From the NCBI GenBank assembly GCA_005884455.1, contig VBCH01000004.1, positions 1 to 34,811 of the forward strand: a stretch of DNA of 34,811 bases, in the 5' to 3' direction. How positions within the stretch are numbered: position 1 is the first letter of the stretch; the number at the start of each line of letters is the position of its first letter. The notes below the pieces were generated by a model. The model made no database searches. It was given only the letters and a program-made list of their open reading frames with translations, and was not told the DNA's origin. Position numbers and translations under genes: made by a program. Of the stretch, positions 1 through 8,459 are shown piece after piece. This stretch comes from Betaproteobacteria bacterium. GTDB lineage: Bacteria; Pseudomonadota; Gammaproteobacteria; Burkholderiales; SG8-39.

Positions 1-14
1 GTGGAGAAATCTCA

Positions 15-41
15 TTGACAACAATACCTTATTAGTATAAT
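15..41 (+). promoter_or_regulatory. Sigma70-type promoter of the msh operon
   Basis: A perfect TTGACA lies at 15-20 and a perfect TATAAT at 36-41, in an AT-rich island unlike the GC-rich surroundings. The spacer is 15 bp, shorter than the usual 16-18. A start about 7 nt downstream of the -10 box would leave a leader of roughly 33 nt before the TTG start of mshI at 82. This places the beginning of the operon at mshI. Confidence 0.75.
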
Positions 42-81
42 TTCAAGTTAAGCCTCATTTGAAGGGGGCGAGGGGGAGCTG

Positions 82-1023
82 TTGCTGGGCTGGTTCTCCA
101 AATCGACTCAGAGTTCAGGGCTTCTGGCCGTCGCAATCGAGCCGGAAGCGATCAAATTCGCCCATGTGCGAACCGCGAACCGCGAGCGGCCCCTTGCGAC
201 GCGCTGGTGGAGCGTTCCGTGCCCGCCGGCGGAGCAGGCGGATTCGCTGCAGAAGGAGACAAAGGAGCATGGGCTCGCCCGTTTCATGTGTACGACGCTC
301 CTAGAACCCGCGGAGTACCAGATACTTTTGGTGGAACCGCCGAAGGTTCCGGCAGACGAGCTCAAGGCCGCGATTCGCTGGCGCATCAAGGATCTGCTCG
401 AATATCACATCGACGACGCGACGGTCGACGTATTCGAAGTGCGCGCCGAGGGGGACGCCAAGGGATCGGCAAGGGCCATGTACGCGGTCGCCACTCCCAA
501 CGATGTCGTGCAGAAACGCATCGCCCTGTTCCAGGGTGCCCGCGTTCCCCTCAAAGTCATCGACATCCCCGAAATGGCGCAGCGAAATGTCGCGGCGTTG
601 TTCGAATCTCCGGACAAGGCGACCGCAATGCTCGCATTTTCCCCTTGGGGGGGAATGTTGACGATTTCGTTTCGCGGCGAGCTGCTTCTGACGCGGCGCC
701 TCGAAGTCACGTCGGTCCAGCTGGGACAAAGGGAGCACGGAGACCATTATCGCGAGCGGGTTGCGACCGAGATCACCCGTTCGCTCGACATTTTTGATCG
801 CCAGCGTCTGAGCGTCGGGGTGAGAGAGTTGTTGCTCGCCCCGCTGCCGCAGGACCTCGAGCTCGAGCAATTTCTGCGCAGCAGGCTCTACGTGCCGGTC
901 GTACCCGCCGCATTGCCGCAAGTCATGGATTTTGCGGACGGCGGCGAGCCCTCTGCCGAGGAGCAGTGGGAGTATTTTTACCTGTTCGGTGCGGCCTTGC
1001 GGGTCGAGGAGAAGGTGCTGTGA
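82..1023 (+). CDS. mshI: MSHA biogenesis protein MshI (PilM-like)
   Basis: This is a 313-aa cytoplasmic protein of the MshI/PilM kind. By family it is the actin-like component that docks to the PilN/PilO-like membrane proteins of the MSHA type IV pilus assembly platform. The start is taken as TTG at 82, because a purine-rich ribosome binding site (AGGGGGAG, 71-78) sits just before it and the product opens MLGWFSKS, as in the family. No signal peptide or membrane segment is visible. The next gene overlaps by 4 bases (GTGA), so the two are probably translationally coupled. Assignment to MSHA rather than the PilMNOPQ system rests mainly on the following mshJKLMN order, since MshI and PilM are structural relatives. 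Confidence 0.85.
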   Translation: MLGWFSKSTQSSGLLAVAIEPEAIKFAHVRTANRERPLATRWWSVPCPPAEQADSLQKETKEHGLARFMCTTLLEPAEYQILLVEPPKVPADELKAAIRWRIKDLLEYHIDDATVDVFEVRAEGDAKGSARAMYAVATPNDVVQKRIALFQGARVPLKVIDIPEMAQRNVAALFESPDKATAMLAFSPWGGMLTISFRGELLLTRRLEVTSVQLGQREHGDHYRERVATEITRSLDIFDRQRLSVGVRELLLAPLPQDLELEQFLRSRLYVPVVPAALPQVMDFADGGEPSAEEQWEYFYLFGAALRVEEKVL

Positions 1024-1667
1024 GCCAGCAGATCAATCTTTTCAACCCGCTTTTCCTCGAGAAGAAGAAGTATTTCTCCGCAGTGACCATGACCCAGGCT
1101 CTCGGACTGATCGTGCTGGGTATGGCGGGTTTCTATACCTTCGCCTTCTGGCAGGACAGGAACCTCGCGCGCCAGATCGGGGAATCGGGGCGCGCCTATG
1201 AACAGCAGAAGCAGCAGTTCGCAAGAATCGCTGCGGAGCTCAGCCCGGAAAAACGCGAAGCGCAACTCGATCAGGATTTGAAGAGCATCGAAGCGGCAAT
1301 CGCCTTGCGGCGGTCGCTCGTGGGCGAGCTCGGAACAGGCGGTCTGGCCGGCCCCGCCGGATATTCGGAATACCTCCGCGCCTTTGCGCGACAGACCGTG
1401 CAGGGCCTCTGGCTCACGAGCATCCAGATCGCGGAAGGGGGCGGGCAGCTGACCATGAGCGGCCGGGCGCTGCAGGCGGATCTCGTTCCCGTGCTCATCG
1501 GGCGACTGAAGCAGGAATCCGTGCTTCGGGGGCGCCCGCTCGAGGGCTTGGCCATCACGCGCAGCAGTGCGGGAAAGGCCCCGGGCCGCGCGATCGTGGA
1601 GTTCACCGTGAGTTCGCAGGGATTTCCGGAGCCGCGAAATCCCCTCGCGGAGAGAGCGAAGCCCTAG
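1020..1667 (+). CDS. PilN-like MSHA platform protein (second MshI)
   Basis: This is a 215-aa protein opening MSQQINLFNPLF, the typical start of PilN/MshI2-like proteins: a short cytoplasmic tail carrying an INLFNP motif that binds the PilM-like partner. One transmembrane helix follows at about residues 22-43, then a coiled coil (50-95) and a small periplasmic fold. The start is GTG at 1020 inside the mshI stop region (GTGA overlap). An earlier in-frame ATG at 966 would give an N-terminus unlike the family. Together with MshI and the PilO-like MshJ it should form the inner-membrane alignment complex of the pilus machine. Confidence 0.82.
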   Translation: MSQQINLFNPLFLEKKKYFSAVTMTQALGLIVLGMAGFYTFAFWQDRNLARQIGESGRAYEQQKQQFARIAAELSPEKREAQLDQDLKSIEAAIALRRSLVGELGTGGLAGPAGYSEYLRAFARQTVQGLWLTSIQIAEGGGQLTMSGRALQADLVPVLIGRLKQESVLRGRPLEGLAITRSSAGKAPGRAIVEFTVSSQGFPEPRNPLAERAKP

Positions 1668-1669
1668 CC

Positions 1670-2341
1670 ATGCGCTTTCCGGCGCCGTTGCAGCGCTACG
1701 CCGATCGCCTCGACGCGATGAGCCTGCGCGAGCGCGTGCTCATATTTCTCGCGGTCGCCGTCGTGATCGTCGCGATCGTCGACAGCGTGCTCTTCGAACC
1801 CATCTCGCGGAGACAGAAGGTCAATTCGCAGAGAATTCACCAGCAGGAGGACGAAATTCGCACCATGCAAGGGCAGGTGCAGGCGTATGCCCAAGCACGA
1901 ACGGGTGACAACGCCAACGCGAAGCGGCAGCGGCTGGAAAAGCGCAAGCTCGAACTTGCCGCGCTCGACCGTGAACTCGCGGCAAAACAAAGCGAGCTGG
2001 TTCCGCCCGAGCGCATGGCGAAGATGCTTTATGAAATCGTGAAGCGCAATCCCGACGTCGAGCTCGTCAGCCTGCGCTCGCTGCCTGCGGGCGGATTGAC
2101 ACAGTCGCTCAACGCGATATTGGGCCTCGCGCCGGGCGGTCTGGCTTTGTATCGGCACGGAGTCGAAATCACGGTGTCGGGAAGCTATCTGAAGATGCTC
2201 GCCTATGTGAGCCAGCTCGAGCGCCTCCCGGCGAAGATCATGTGGGGCAACATGGAGCTTCAGGCCGGTGCCTACCCTGTGGTCACGCTGAAGATTACTT
2301 TTTATACGCTGAGCCCGGAAAAAACATGGCTGCTTATCTGA
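1670..2341 (+). CDS. mshJ: MSHA biogenesis protein MshJ (PilO/GspM-like)
   Basis: This 223-aa bitopic inner-membrane protein has a cytoplasmic N-terminus, a single hydrophobic helix at about residues 23-42 and a charged coiled coil at about 45-110. A periplasmic domain ends in a short beta-rich segment. This architecture is that of MshJ and of PilO/GspM proteins, which pair with the PilN-like subunit encoded just upstream. The ATG lies 2 nt after the previous stop. The 3' end overlaps the start of mshK by 16 bases, which fits co-translation in one operon. Confidence 0.8.
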   Translation: MRFPAPLQRYADRLDAMSLRERVLIFLAVAVVIVAIVDSVLFEPISRRQKVNSQRIHQQEDEIRTMQGQVQAYAQARTGDNANAKRQRLEKRKLELAALDRELAAKQSELVPPERMAKMLYEIVKRNPDVELVSLRSLPAGGLTQSLNAILGLAPGGLALYRHGVEITVSGSYLKMLAYVSQLERLPAKIMWGNMELQAGAYPVVTLKITFYTLSPEKTWLLI

Positions 2342-2724
2342 CTCTGGGTCTCGCGCTCGTCATCTTGCTCGGCGCGCCGCGGGTTCCCGCACAAGGGCTG
2401 AGCGATCCCACGCGGCCGCCGCGGGAAATTGTCGGCAGATCCGCCGATGCCTACGAGCCCGCGGGGAGCCTGTCGCCCGCGCAGGTCGTGATCATCTCGA
2501 AAGACCGCCACCAGGTGACGATCAATGGCCGCACGGTCAACCTCGGCGAGCGCTACGGAAACGCCACTGTGGTGAGGATCAGCGACGAGGAGATCGTCTT
2601 GCAGCGACCCGAAGCCACCGAAACCATCAAGCTTTATTCTTCAGTCCAACGCAAGAAACACTGGCGTGCCGCGCGGACCGATGCTGGCGGCAAGCAGGAG
2701 GAGGAAAACCGTGAAGCGAACTAG
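2326..2724 (+). CDS. mshK: MSHA biogenesis protein MshK (PilP/GspC-like)
   Basis: This is a 132-aa exported protein. The ATG at 2326 gives a clean signal sequence (hydrophobic core at about residues 4-17, then APRVPAQG). The mature protein starts with the DPTRPP motif common to MshK and to PilP/GspC-type proteins, followed by a small beta domain with the pattern VVIISKDRHQVTINGR. By family it links the inner-membrane platform to the secretin. It overlaps mshJ by 16 bases and mshL by 14. An upstream in-frame ATG at 2242 lies inside mshJ and would bury the signal peptide, so it was not chosen. Confidence 0.82.
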   Translation: MAAYLTLGLALVILLGAPRVPAQGLSDPTRPPREIVGRSADAYEPAGSLSPAQVVIISKDRHQVTINGRTVNLGERYGNATVVRISDEEIVLQRPEATETIKLYSSVQRKKHWRAARTDAGGKQEEENREAN

Positions 2725-4498
2725 TCTCGCAGCGATGGTGGCTGCCTTGCTGGCTTCCTGCTCCCCGTTCCGCGTGGATCAGGGCGTCATTTCCGAGATC
2801 GAGAGTGCCACCGCGCAAAAGGGAAGCCAGCCGGACGCCGTGCGCGCTGCGCTGCTCCCGCCGCTCCGCGCGGAAATGCCCAAAGTACCAGGGGCGCCCG
2901 CGGAGCCGCGTTTCGATCTTGTCGTCAATTCCGCGCCGGCGCGGCAAGTGTTCTTGTCGATCGTTTCCGGGACTCGCTACAGCATGATCGTGAATCCCGC
3001 GGTGGGCGGGACCCTTTCGCTCAGCCTCAAGGACGTCACGGTGCGGGAGGCGCTGGAAGCCATCCGGGAGGTTTATGGCCACGAGTTTCGAATTGACGGC
3101 ACCCGCATTTATGTCGAATCGGCCGGCCTTCAGACCCGTGTATTTCAGGTGAATTACCTGATCGGGCTGCGCTCGGGCCGCAGCGACGTGCGGGTGAGCT
3201 CCGGCGCGATCTCGGCCACGCAGCAGGGCGGCGTGGCCCCGCCGGCTCTCGCGGCGGCACCTGGAACACCGGGGCAGGCGACCTCGCCGGCATTGGGCGC
3301 GTTCGGCCTCAGCTCCATAGCGACCGCCTCCCTGGACGCGAGCCGCGTATCGATGGTTTCGCAGAGCGACCTCTGGAGCGAGGTCACGAGCGCGCTTCGC
3401 TCGCTGGTCGGAACGGGGCCAGGTCGAAATGTCGTGGTCAGCCCGCAGTCGGGCGTGATCGTCGTCCGCGCGATGCCCGACGAGCTGCGCAATGTCGACA
3501 AGTACCTGAAGGCGATGCGCCTCTCCATCGAGCGCCAGGTGATGATCGAAGCGAAGGTCGTCGATGTGACGCTGAACAACGCCTATCAGGCTGGAATCAA
3601 CTGGGCGGCGTTTCCGAGCCATCGCGTCGCCACCGGCGTGTTCGGGTCGAACACGACGCTCGGAACGACGGGCAACCTGTCCACGGGACAGGGACCGGCG
3701 ATAAGCGTCGATCCCACCGGGCGTACTTTGACAACAACCGTTTTGGGAACCGGCCTGGCGGGCACCGCCGTGTCGGCGGCGGGCGCCGTGGGCGCCGGGG
3801 TGTTCGGCCTCGCCATTCAGACCAACAATTTCGCCGCATTGCTCCAGTTCCTGGAATCGCAAGGAAACGTCCAGGTCTTGTCCAGCCCGCGCGTTGCGGC
3901 TCTCAACAACCAGAAAGCCGTGCTGAAGGTGGGAACCGACCAGTTCTTTGTGACCAACGTCACGGGAACTCCCGTACAGACCGTAGGCGGTGTGACGACC
4001 GCGATCCAGTTGACCCCGACTCTCAACTCGTTCTTTTCAGGTGTATCCCTCGACATCACGCCCCAAATAAACGAGGACGGGAACATCCTCCTGCATATTC
4101 ATCCGCTGGTCAGCAACGTCGTGCAGCAGGACCTCACGTTCAATTTCGGAGGCGTCGCCGACGCCGCCGACACGAGGCTTCCCCTCGCGAAGAGTTCGAT
4201 CAACGAAACCGACACGGTTGTTCGCGTCCAGGACGGGAACATCGTCGCTTTAGGGGGGCTGATGAAGGTCGACGTCGCGAACGACCGTTCCGGCATCCCG
4301 GTGCTCCAGGATATCCCGGGCGTGGGCGGATTGTTCGGAAACACCACGAGAACCAGGACCAAAAGAGAGCTGGTCATTCTGCTGAAGCCGACCGTCATCA
4401 AGGGCGAAAAGGACTGGGAGGAGGGCATCGAGCAGAGTTACGACCGGATGCGGAACCTCGGGAGCGGAGGGCAGCTCTCCCCGTTCGAGAGACCGTAG
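2711..4498 (+). CDS. mshL: MSHA secretin MshL (outer-membrane lipoprotein)
   Basis: This is a 595-aa secretin that forms the outer-membrane pore of the MSHA pilus. The start is GTG at 2711, preceded by a strong ribosome binding site (AGGAGGAGGAAA). From here the product begins with a lipoprotein signal ending LLASC, with Cys17 as the lipidation site. A secretin N-terminal/STN-like domain covers about residues 65-160, and a low-complexity Gly/Ala/Ser loop occurs at about 175-195 and again near 360. The C-terminal secretin domain contains VQVLSSPRV, VALGGLM and a terminal VILLKPTVI strand. It shares a base with the GTG start of mshM (TAGTG). Confidence 0.92.
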   Translation: MKRTSLAAMVAALLASCSPFRVDQGVISEIESATAQKGSQPDAVRAALLPPLRAEMPKVPGAPAEPRFDLVVNSAPARQVFLSIVSGTRYSMIVNPAVGGTLSLSLKDVTVREALEAIREVYGHEFRIDGTRIYVESAGLQTRVFQVNYLIGLRSGRSDVRVSSGAISATQQGGVAPPALAAAPGTPGQATSPALGAFGLSSIATASLDASRVSMVSQSDLWSEVTSALRSLVGTGPGRNVVVSPQSGVIVVRAMPDELRNVDKYLKAMRLSIERQVMIEAKVVDVTLNNAYQAGINWAAFPSHRVATGVFGSNTTLGTTGNLSTGQGPAISVDPTGRTLTTTVLGTGLAGTAVSAAGAVGAGVFGLAIQTNNFAALLQFLESQGNVQVLSSPRVAALNNQKAVLKVGTDQFFVTNVTGTPVQTVGGVTTAIQLTPTLNSFFSGVSLDITPQINEDGNILLHIHPLVSNVVQQDLTFNFGGVADAADTRLPLAKSSINETDTVVRVQDGNIVALGGLMKVDVANDRSGIPVLQDIPGVGGLFGNTTRTRTKRELVILLKPTVIKGEKDWEEGIEQSYDRMRNLGSGGQLSPFERP

Positions 4499-5388
4499 TG
4501 ATCTACCTCTCCCATTTCGGTCTGCGCGAACCGCCTTTCGGGATCACTCCCGACACGAGCTTTTTCTACGCCTGCGCGAGCAGCCAGGAGGCGCTGAACA
4601 CGCTGCTCGTCGCGGTCGCGAACGGCGAGGGTTTCCTGAAGATCACCGGCGAGGTGGGCACAGGCAAGACCCTGCTTTGCCGTAAATTCCTTGCGACGCT
4701 CGATGACAATTGGATTAGCGCGTACGTTCCCAACCCGAACCTCGAGCCCAAGACGCTGCTGCTCGCGCTCGCGGAGGAAATGCGGGTCAAGCTGGACAGC
4801 GGCCTCGATCAGCATCATCTGCTCAAGGCGCTGACCCTCGCGCTCCTCGATTTCGCGCGCCAGAAAAGGCGCGTCGTGGTCTGCTTGGACGAGACCCAGG
4901 CAATGCCGCTCGAATCGCTCGAGACGCTGCGGCTGCTCACCAACCTCGAGACCGAAAAGCGCAAGCTCGTCCAGGTGATTCTGTTCGGCCAGCCCGAGCT
5001 CGACGAGAGGCTTGCGCATGAATCGATCCGGCAGCTGCGCCAGCGCATCACCTTCCAGCACCACCTTGGAACTCTGACGCGCGAGGAGACGGAGTACTAC
5101 CTCGCGCATCGCCTCGCGATCGCCGGCTATTCGGGCGAAGGCGTGTTTGCCCCCGGGGCGGTCAACCGGATCTATCGTGCCAGCCGCGGAGTCCCGCGGC
5201 TCGTCAATATTCTCGCCAACAAGGCGATGATGCTCGCCTACGGGGAAGGCTCGCGAAGAGTGAGCGCGCAACACGCGCGTGCTGCGGCGGCCGATACACC
5301 GGCCTCGTTCGCCCTGTCGCGCGCCTGGCTCTGGCTTGCGCTCGCCTGCGTAGCGTTTTCCAGCATCGGCTGGATGATCCTGCGATGA
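4498..5388 (+). CDS. mshM: MSHA biogenesis ATPase MshM (ExeA-like)
   Basis: This 296-aa AAA-type ATPase is of the ExeA/MshM family. Walker A is GEVGTGKT at residues 51-58 and Walker B is VVVCLDE at 126-132. A C-terminal membrane helix at about 276-295 anchors it in the inner membrane. ExeA relatives help insert or assemble the secretin in the outer membrane, which fits its position directly after mshL. The GTG start at 4498 overlaps the mshL stop by one base, and the 3' end overlaps mshN by 4 bases (ATGA). It is not the pilus extension motor; that would be MshE. Confidence 0.9.
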   Translation: MIYLSHFGLREPPFGITPDTSFFYACASSQEALNTLLVAVANGEGFLKITGEVGTGKTLLCRKFLATLDDNWISAYVPNPNLEPKTLLLALAEEMRVKLDSGLDQHHLLKALTLALLDFARQKRRVVVCLDETQAMPLESLETLRLLTNLETEKRKLVQVILFGQPELDERLAHESIRQLRQRITFQHHLGTLTREETEYYLAHRLAIAGYSGEGVFAPGAVNRIYRASRGVPRLVNILANKAMMLAYGEGSRRVSAQHARAAAADTPASFALSRAWLWLALACVAFSSIGWMILR

Positions 5389-6551
5389 GCCTCATCAACA
5401 AGATGCTGCGGGATCTCGACAAGCGCCATGCGGCCCAGGAAGGAGGGACGGCGCCTGCGGGCGGTCTGTCGCGGCACATGCGTCCGGTGCCCGAGCGCAC
5501 GCTCGCTTCCGATTTCTTCTGGCGAACCATGGCGATGACGATGCTCTTTGCCGTGGGCTGGGTCGCGTGGCTCGTTTGGCAGCTGACGCCGCCGCACCCG
5601 ATAGTCACCGAGCTCGCCTACCCGTCCGCGCGCGCGAGGATCGCGTCGCCCTCCGATGTCGCCTCGCCGCGTTCCGATTCCGCTCCCGCGCCTCAAGCGC
5701 CCGCCCCGCAGCCGGCGCCGCCCCCGGCAGCGCCGATTCCCGCAGCCGGTCCGGCGTCCGCGCAGGCGACTCCGCAGCACTCGGACAGAGTGAACTTCGA
5801 CATGCTGCGGCTGGCGACCGAGTTGACGAACCCGATTCCACAGCGAAGCTCGAGAGCTTCGTCCTCCCGATCCGGCTCGAGAGCTCCCGCTGGCGCGGCG
5901 AAGGCCGTGGCGGCGCAAGCGGCGCTCGCCGACGACCCCGACGCCGCGCCGGGCAAGATCGACCGGCGCTCGAATGCCTCCTCGCGCAATCGCGCGGAAA
6001 GCGAATTCCGCCGCGCGGTCAACCTCGTGAACCAGGGCCGGATCGCCGAAGGGATGGACGGTTTTCGCCGTGTCCTGGAAATCGATCCGGGACACGAAGC
6101 CGCGCGCCAGACCCTGGTCGCGCTCCTGCTCGAGACCAAGCGCGTGGACGAGGCCGCCGCTTCCCTCCGGGAGGGCCTCGCGCTCAACGCCGGGAACACC
6201 GGTTTCGCCATGCTGCTCGCGCGCATCATGGTCGAGAGGAACGATATCCCCGCGGCGCTCATCGTTTTGCAAAGGCACGCCGCACCGGCGGACCGCAACC
6301 CGGACTTTCACGCGTTTGCGGCGGCGCTCTACCAACGGCTCGATCGTCACCAGGAGGCGATCGAGCAGTATCAGAGGGCGTTGGGCCTAGCGCCGTCGGC
6401 GGGCGTCTGGTGGCTGGGTCTGGGGATCTCGTTTCAGGCCGTCGAGCAGCGCAAAGATGCCCTGGAGGCCTTCACGCGCGCCAAATCGGCCGGGAACCTC
6501 GCCCCCGATCTTCTCGCCTTCGTCGAGCAGCGGCTCAGGCAACTCCAGTAG
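5385..6551 (+). CDS. mshN: MSHA biogenesis TPR protein MshN
   Basis: This 388-aa protein opens MSLINKMLRDLDKRHA, the typical MshN N-terminus. One membrane helix lies at about residues 47-66, followed by a long Pro/Ala-rich linker (roughly 85-130). TPR repeats fill about residues 200-385, for example FRRVLEIDPGHEAARQTL and QYQRALGLAP. By family it is an accessory scaffold of MSHA pilus assembly. It is the last msh gene here; mshE and mshG, which often follow it in other genomes, are absent. An acyl-CoA synthetase gene begins only 11 bp downstream. Confidence 0.85.
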   Translation: MSLINKMLRDLDKRHAAQEGGTAPAGGLSRHMRPVPERTLASDFFWRTMAMTMLFAVGWVAWLVWQLTPPHPIVTELAYPSARARIASPSDVASPRSDSAPAPQAPAPQPAPPPAAPIPAAGPASAQATPQHSDRVNFDMLRLATELTNPIPQRSSRASSSRSGSRAPAGAAKAVAAQAALADDPDAAPGKIDRRSNASSRNRAESEFRRAVNLVNQGRIAEGMDGFRRVLEIDPGHEAARQTLVALLLETKRVDEAAASLREGLALNAGNTGFAMLLARIMVERNDIPAALIVLQRHAAPADRNPDFHAFAAALYQRLDRHQEAIEQYQRALGLAPSAGVWWLGLGISFQAVEQRKDALEAFTRAKSAGNLAPDLLAFVEQRLRQLQ

Positions 6552-6562
6552 TTGCGTCCGGA

Positions 6563-8200
6563 ATGCAGGACCGCTATCGCGAGGTCTACGATAGTTTCAA
6601 ATGGGAGGTGCCGGCTCGATTCAATATCGGCGCGGCATGCTGCGGCCGGCATTCATCCGAGCGCTCCCGCTTCGCCCTGTATTGGGAGGATGAGGCCGGG
6701 GCCGCCCTCGCATACACCTTCTGGGATCTGCAGCAGCAGGCGAACCGGCTGTCGAATGCGCTCGCCGGCCTGGGCGTAAAGCGTGGCGATCGGGTCGGGA
6801 TCATTCTGCCGCAGCGCCCGGAGACGGCGATCGCGCACATCGCCTGCTACCAGATGGGCGTCGTGGCGATGCCGCTCTCGGTGCTGTTCGGGCCGGATGC
6901 GCTCGAGTACCGCCTTGAGAACAGTGAAACCGTGGCCGCGCTCGTCGATCCCGCATCGCTGCAAGGTCTGGCTCCGATCCGCGACAAGCTGCCGCTCCTC
7001 GAGCACGTGATCGGCGTCGCGGGAGCGCGGGAATCCTGGGCGCAGCCCTGGGAAACGCTGCTCGACAAAGCTTCGCCGCATTTTGCGCCGGTCGATACGG
7101 CGGCGGGCGATCCGGCGCTGCTCGTCTACACCAGCGGCACCACCGGTCCGCCCAAGGGAGCGCTCATGCCGCAGCGCGTTCTCCTGGGGAATCTTCCCGG
7201 GTTCGAGCATTCGCACGATCTGTTTCCGCAGGCGGGCGACCTGTTCTGGTCGCCCGCCGACTGGGCCTGGACGGGCGGCCTGATGGACGCGCTGCTGCCG
7301 TCGCTGTACCACGGCACGCCGGTGCTCGGCTACCGCGGTCGCTTCGATCCCGAGAAGTCCTTCTGGCTGATGCAAAAGTACGGCGTGCGCAACAGCTTCC
7401 TCTTTCCGACTGCGCTCAAGATGATGATGAAGACGGTGCCGCAGCCGAGGAAACGTCATGAGCTTTCGCTGCGCTCCATCATGAGCGCCGGCGAGTCGGT
7501 GGGCGAGGCGGTATTCGAGTGGAGCCGCGAGGCGCTCGGGGTCACCGTCAACGAAATGTTCGGCCAGACCGAGATCAACTACATCGTCGGAAATTCGCAT
7601 ACCCTGTGGCCGGCCAAGCCCGGGTCGATCGGCCGGCCTTACCCCGGACACCGCGTGGCCTGCATCGACGAGAGCGGCGACGAAGTCCCGGTCGGTCAGG
7701 CTGGAGAGGTGGCCGCCTGGGACGAAGACGATCCGGTGTTCTTTCTCGAATACTGGAAGAATCCCGAGGCGACCAGACGGAAATACACCGGCAAATGGTG
7801 CCGCACCGGGGATCTCGCGAAGCGCGATGGGGACGGCGATTTCTGGTACCAGGGCCGCAGCGACGACATGTTCAAGAGCGCGGGCTACCGCATCGGTCCT
7901 TCGGAGATCGAGAACTGCCTGGTGAAGCATCCCGCGGTCGCGAACTGCGCCGTGGTGGGCAGCCCCGATCCCGAGCGCACGCATATCGTGAAGGCCTTCA
8001 TCGTCCTCACGCCGGGCTACGAAGCTTCGGCAGCGCTGGAGGCGGAGCTGCAGCAGCACGTGCGCGGCAAGCTCGCGCCTTACGAATATCCCAAGGAGAT
8101 CGAGTTCATGGACAGCCTGCCGATGACCACTACCGGAAAAGTGCAGCGCAGGGTCCTGCGCTTGCGCGAGGAGGAGAGAAAGAAAAGGGGCAAGACATGA
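6563..8200 (+). CDS. AMP-dependent acyl-CoA synthetase
   Basis: This 545-aa enzyme belongs to the ANL superfamily, closest in layout to acetyl/medium-chain acyl-CoA synthetases. It activates a carboxylic acid with ATP to an acyl-AMP and then to the CoA thioester. The P-loop YTSGTTGPPKG is at residues 189-199, the A5 motif NEMFGQTE is in the middle, and GRSDDMFKSAGYRIGPSEIE marks the hinge and CoA-binding region. The invariant catalytic lysine is in TTTGKVQRR (Lys526). The open frame extends far upstream through mshN, but ATG 6563 is the first start after the mshN stop and gives a family-length protein. Its stop overlaps the next gene's ATG (ATGA). Substrate chain length cannot be read from sequence. 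Confidence 0.88.
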   Translation: MQDRYREVYDSFKWEVPARFNIGAACCGRHSSERSRFALYWEDEAGAALAYTFWDLQQQANRLSNALAGLGVKRGDRVGIILPQRPETAIAHIACYQMGVVAMPLSVLFGPDALEYRLENSETVAALVDPASLQGLAPIRDKLPLLEHVIGVAGARESWAQPWETLLDKASPHFAPVDTAAGDPALLVYTSGTTGPPKGALMPQRVLLGNLPGFEHSHDLFPQAGDLFWSPADWAWTGGLMDALLPSLYHGTPVLGYRGRFDPEKSFWLMQKYGVRNSFLFPTALKMMMKTVPQPRKRHELSLRSIMSAGESVGEAVFEWSREALGVTVNEMFGQTEINYIVGNSHTLWPAKPGSIGRPYPGHRVACIDESGDEVPVGQAGEVAAWDEDDPVFFLEYWKNPEATRRKYTGKWCRTGDLAKRDGDGDFWYQGRSDDMFKSAGYRIGPSEIENCLVKHPAVANCAVVGSPDPERTHIVKAFIVLTPGYEASAALEAELQQHVRGKLAPYEYPKEIEFMDSLPMTTTGKVQRRVLRLREEERKKRGKT

Positions 8201-8448
8201 ACGTCGATGTGATCGGCGCAGCCGCGGGTACGCTGTCCACGGTCGCTTTCATCCCCCAGGCATGGCGGATCTGGAGAACGCGCTCGGCGCGCGACCTCTC
8301 CCTGCCGATGTATCTGATTTTCACCTCGGGCGTGGCACTGTGGTTCGTCTATGGCCTGCTGCTCGGCGCAGTCCCGATCATCGTGTGCAACGGCCTGACG
8401 CTCGTGCTCGCGGGGACTGTGTTGGCGATGAAGCTTAAATTCAGCTAA
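8197..8448 (+). CDS. SemiSWEET-type sugar transporter
   Basis: This is an 83-aa integral membrane protein with three helices (about residues 5-25, 37-57, 59-79) and a PQ motif at residues 20-21 in helix 1. This is the exact size and design of bacterial SemiSWEETs, which dimerise to give a six-helix passive sugar carrier. Translation is coupled to the upstream acyl-CoA synthetase by an ATGA overlap. Family members are known for sugars; the linkage to an acyl-CoA ligase leaves the real substrate here open. Confidence 0.85.
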   Translation: MNVDVIGAAAGTLSTVAFIPQAWRIWRTRSARDLSLPMYLIFTSGVALWFVYGLLLGAVPIIVCNGLTLVLAGTVLAMKLKFS

Positions 8449-8459
8449 CCTGCCGTACG

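Noticed and set aside
2627..3862. 411-codon minus-strand frame opposite mshL
   Set aside because: Antisense shadow of the secretin gene; no recognisable domain.
6653..8059. 468-codon minus-strand frame opposite the acyl-CoA synthetase
   Set aside because: Antisense shadow of a gene with complete ANL-family motifs.
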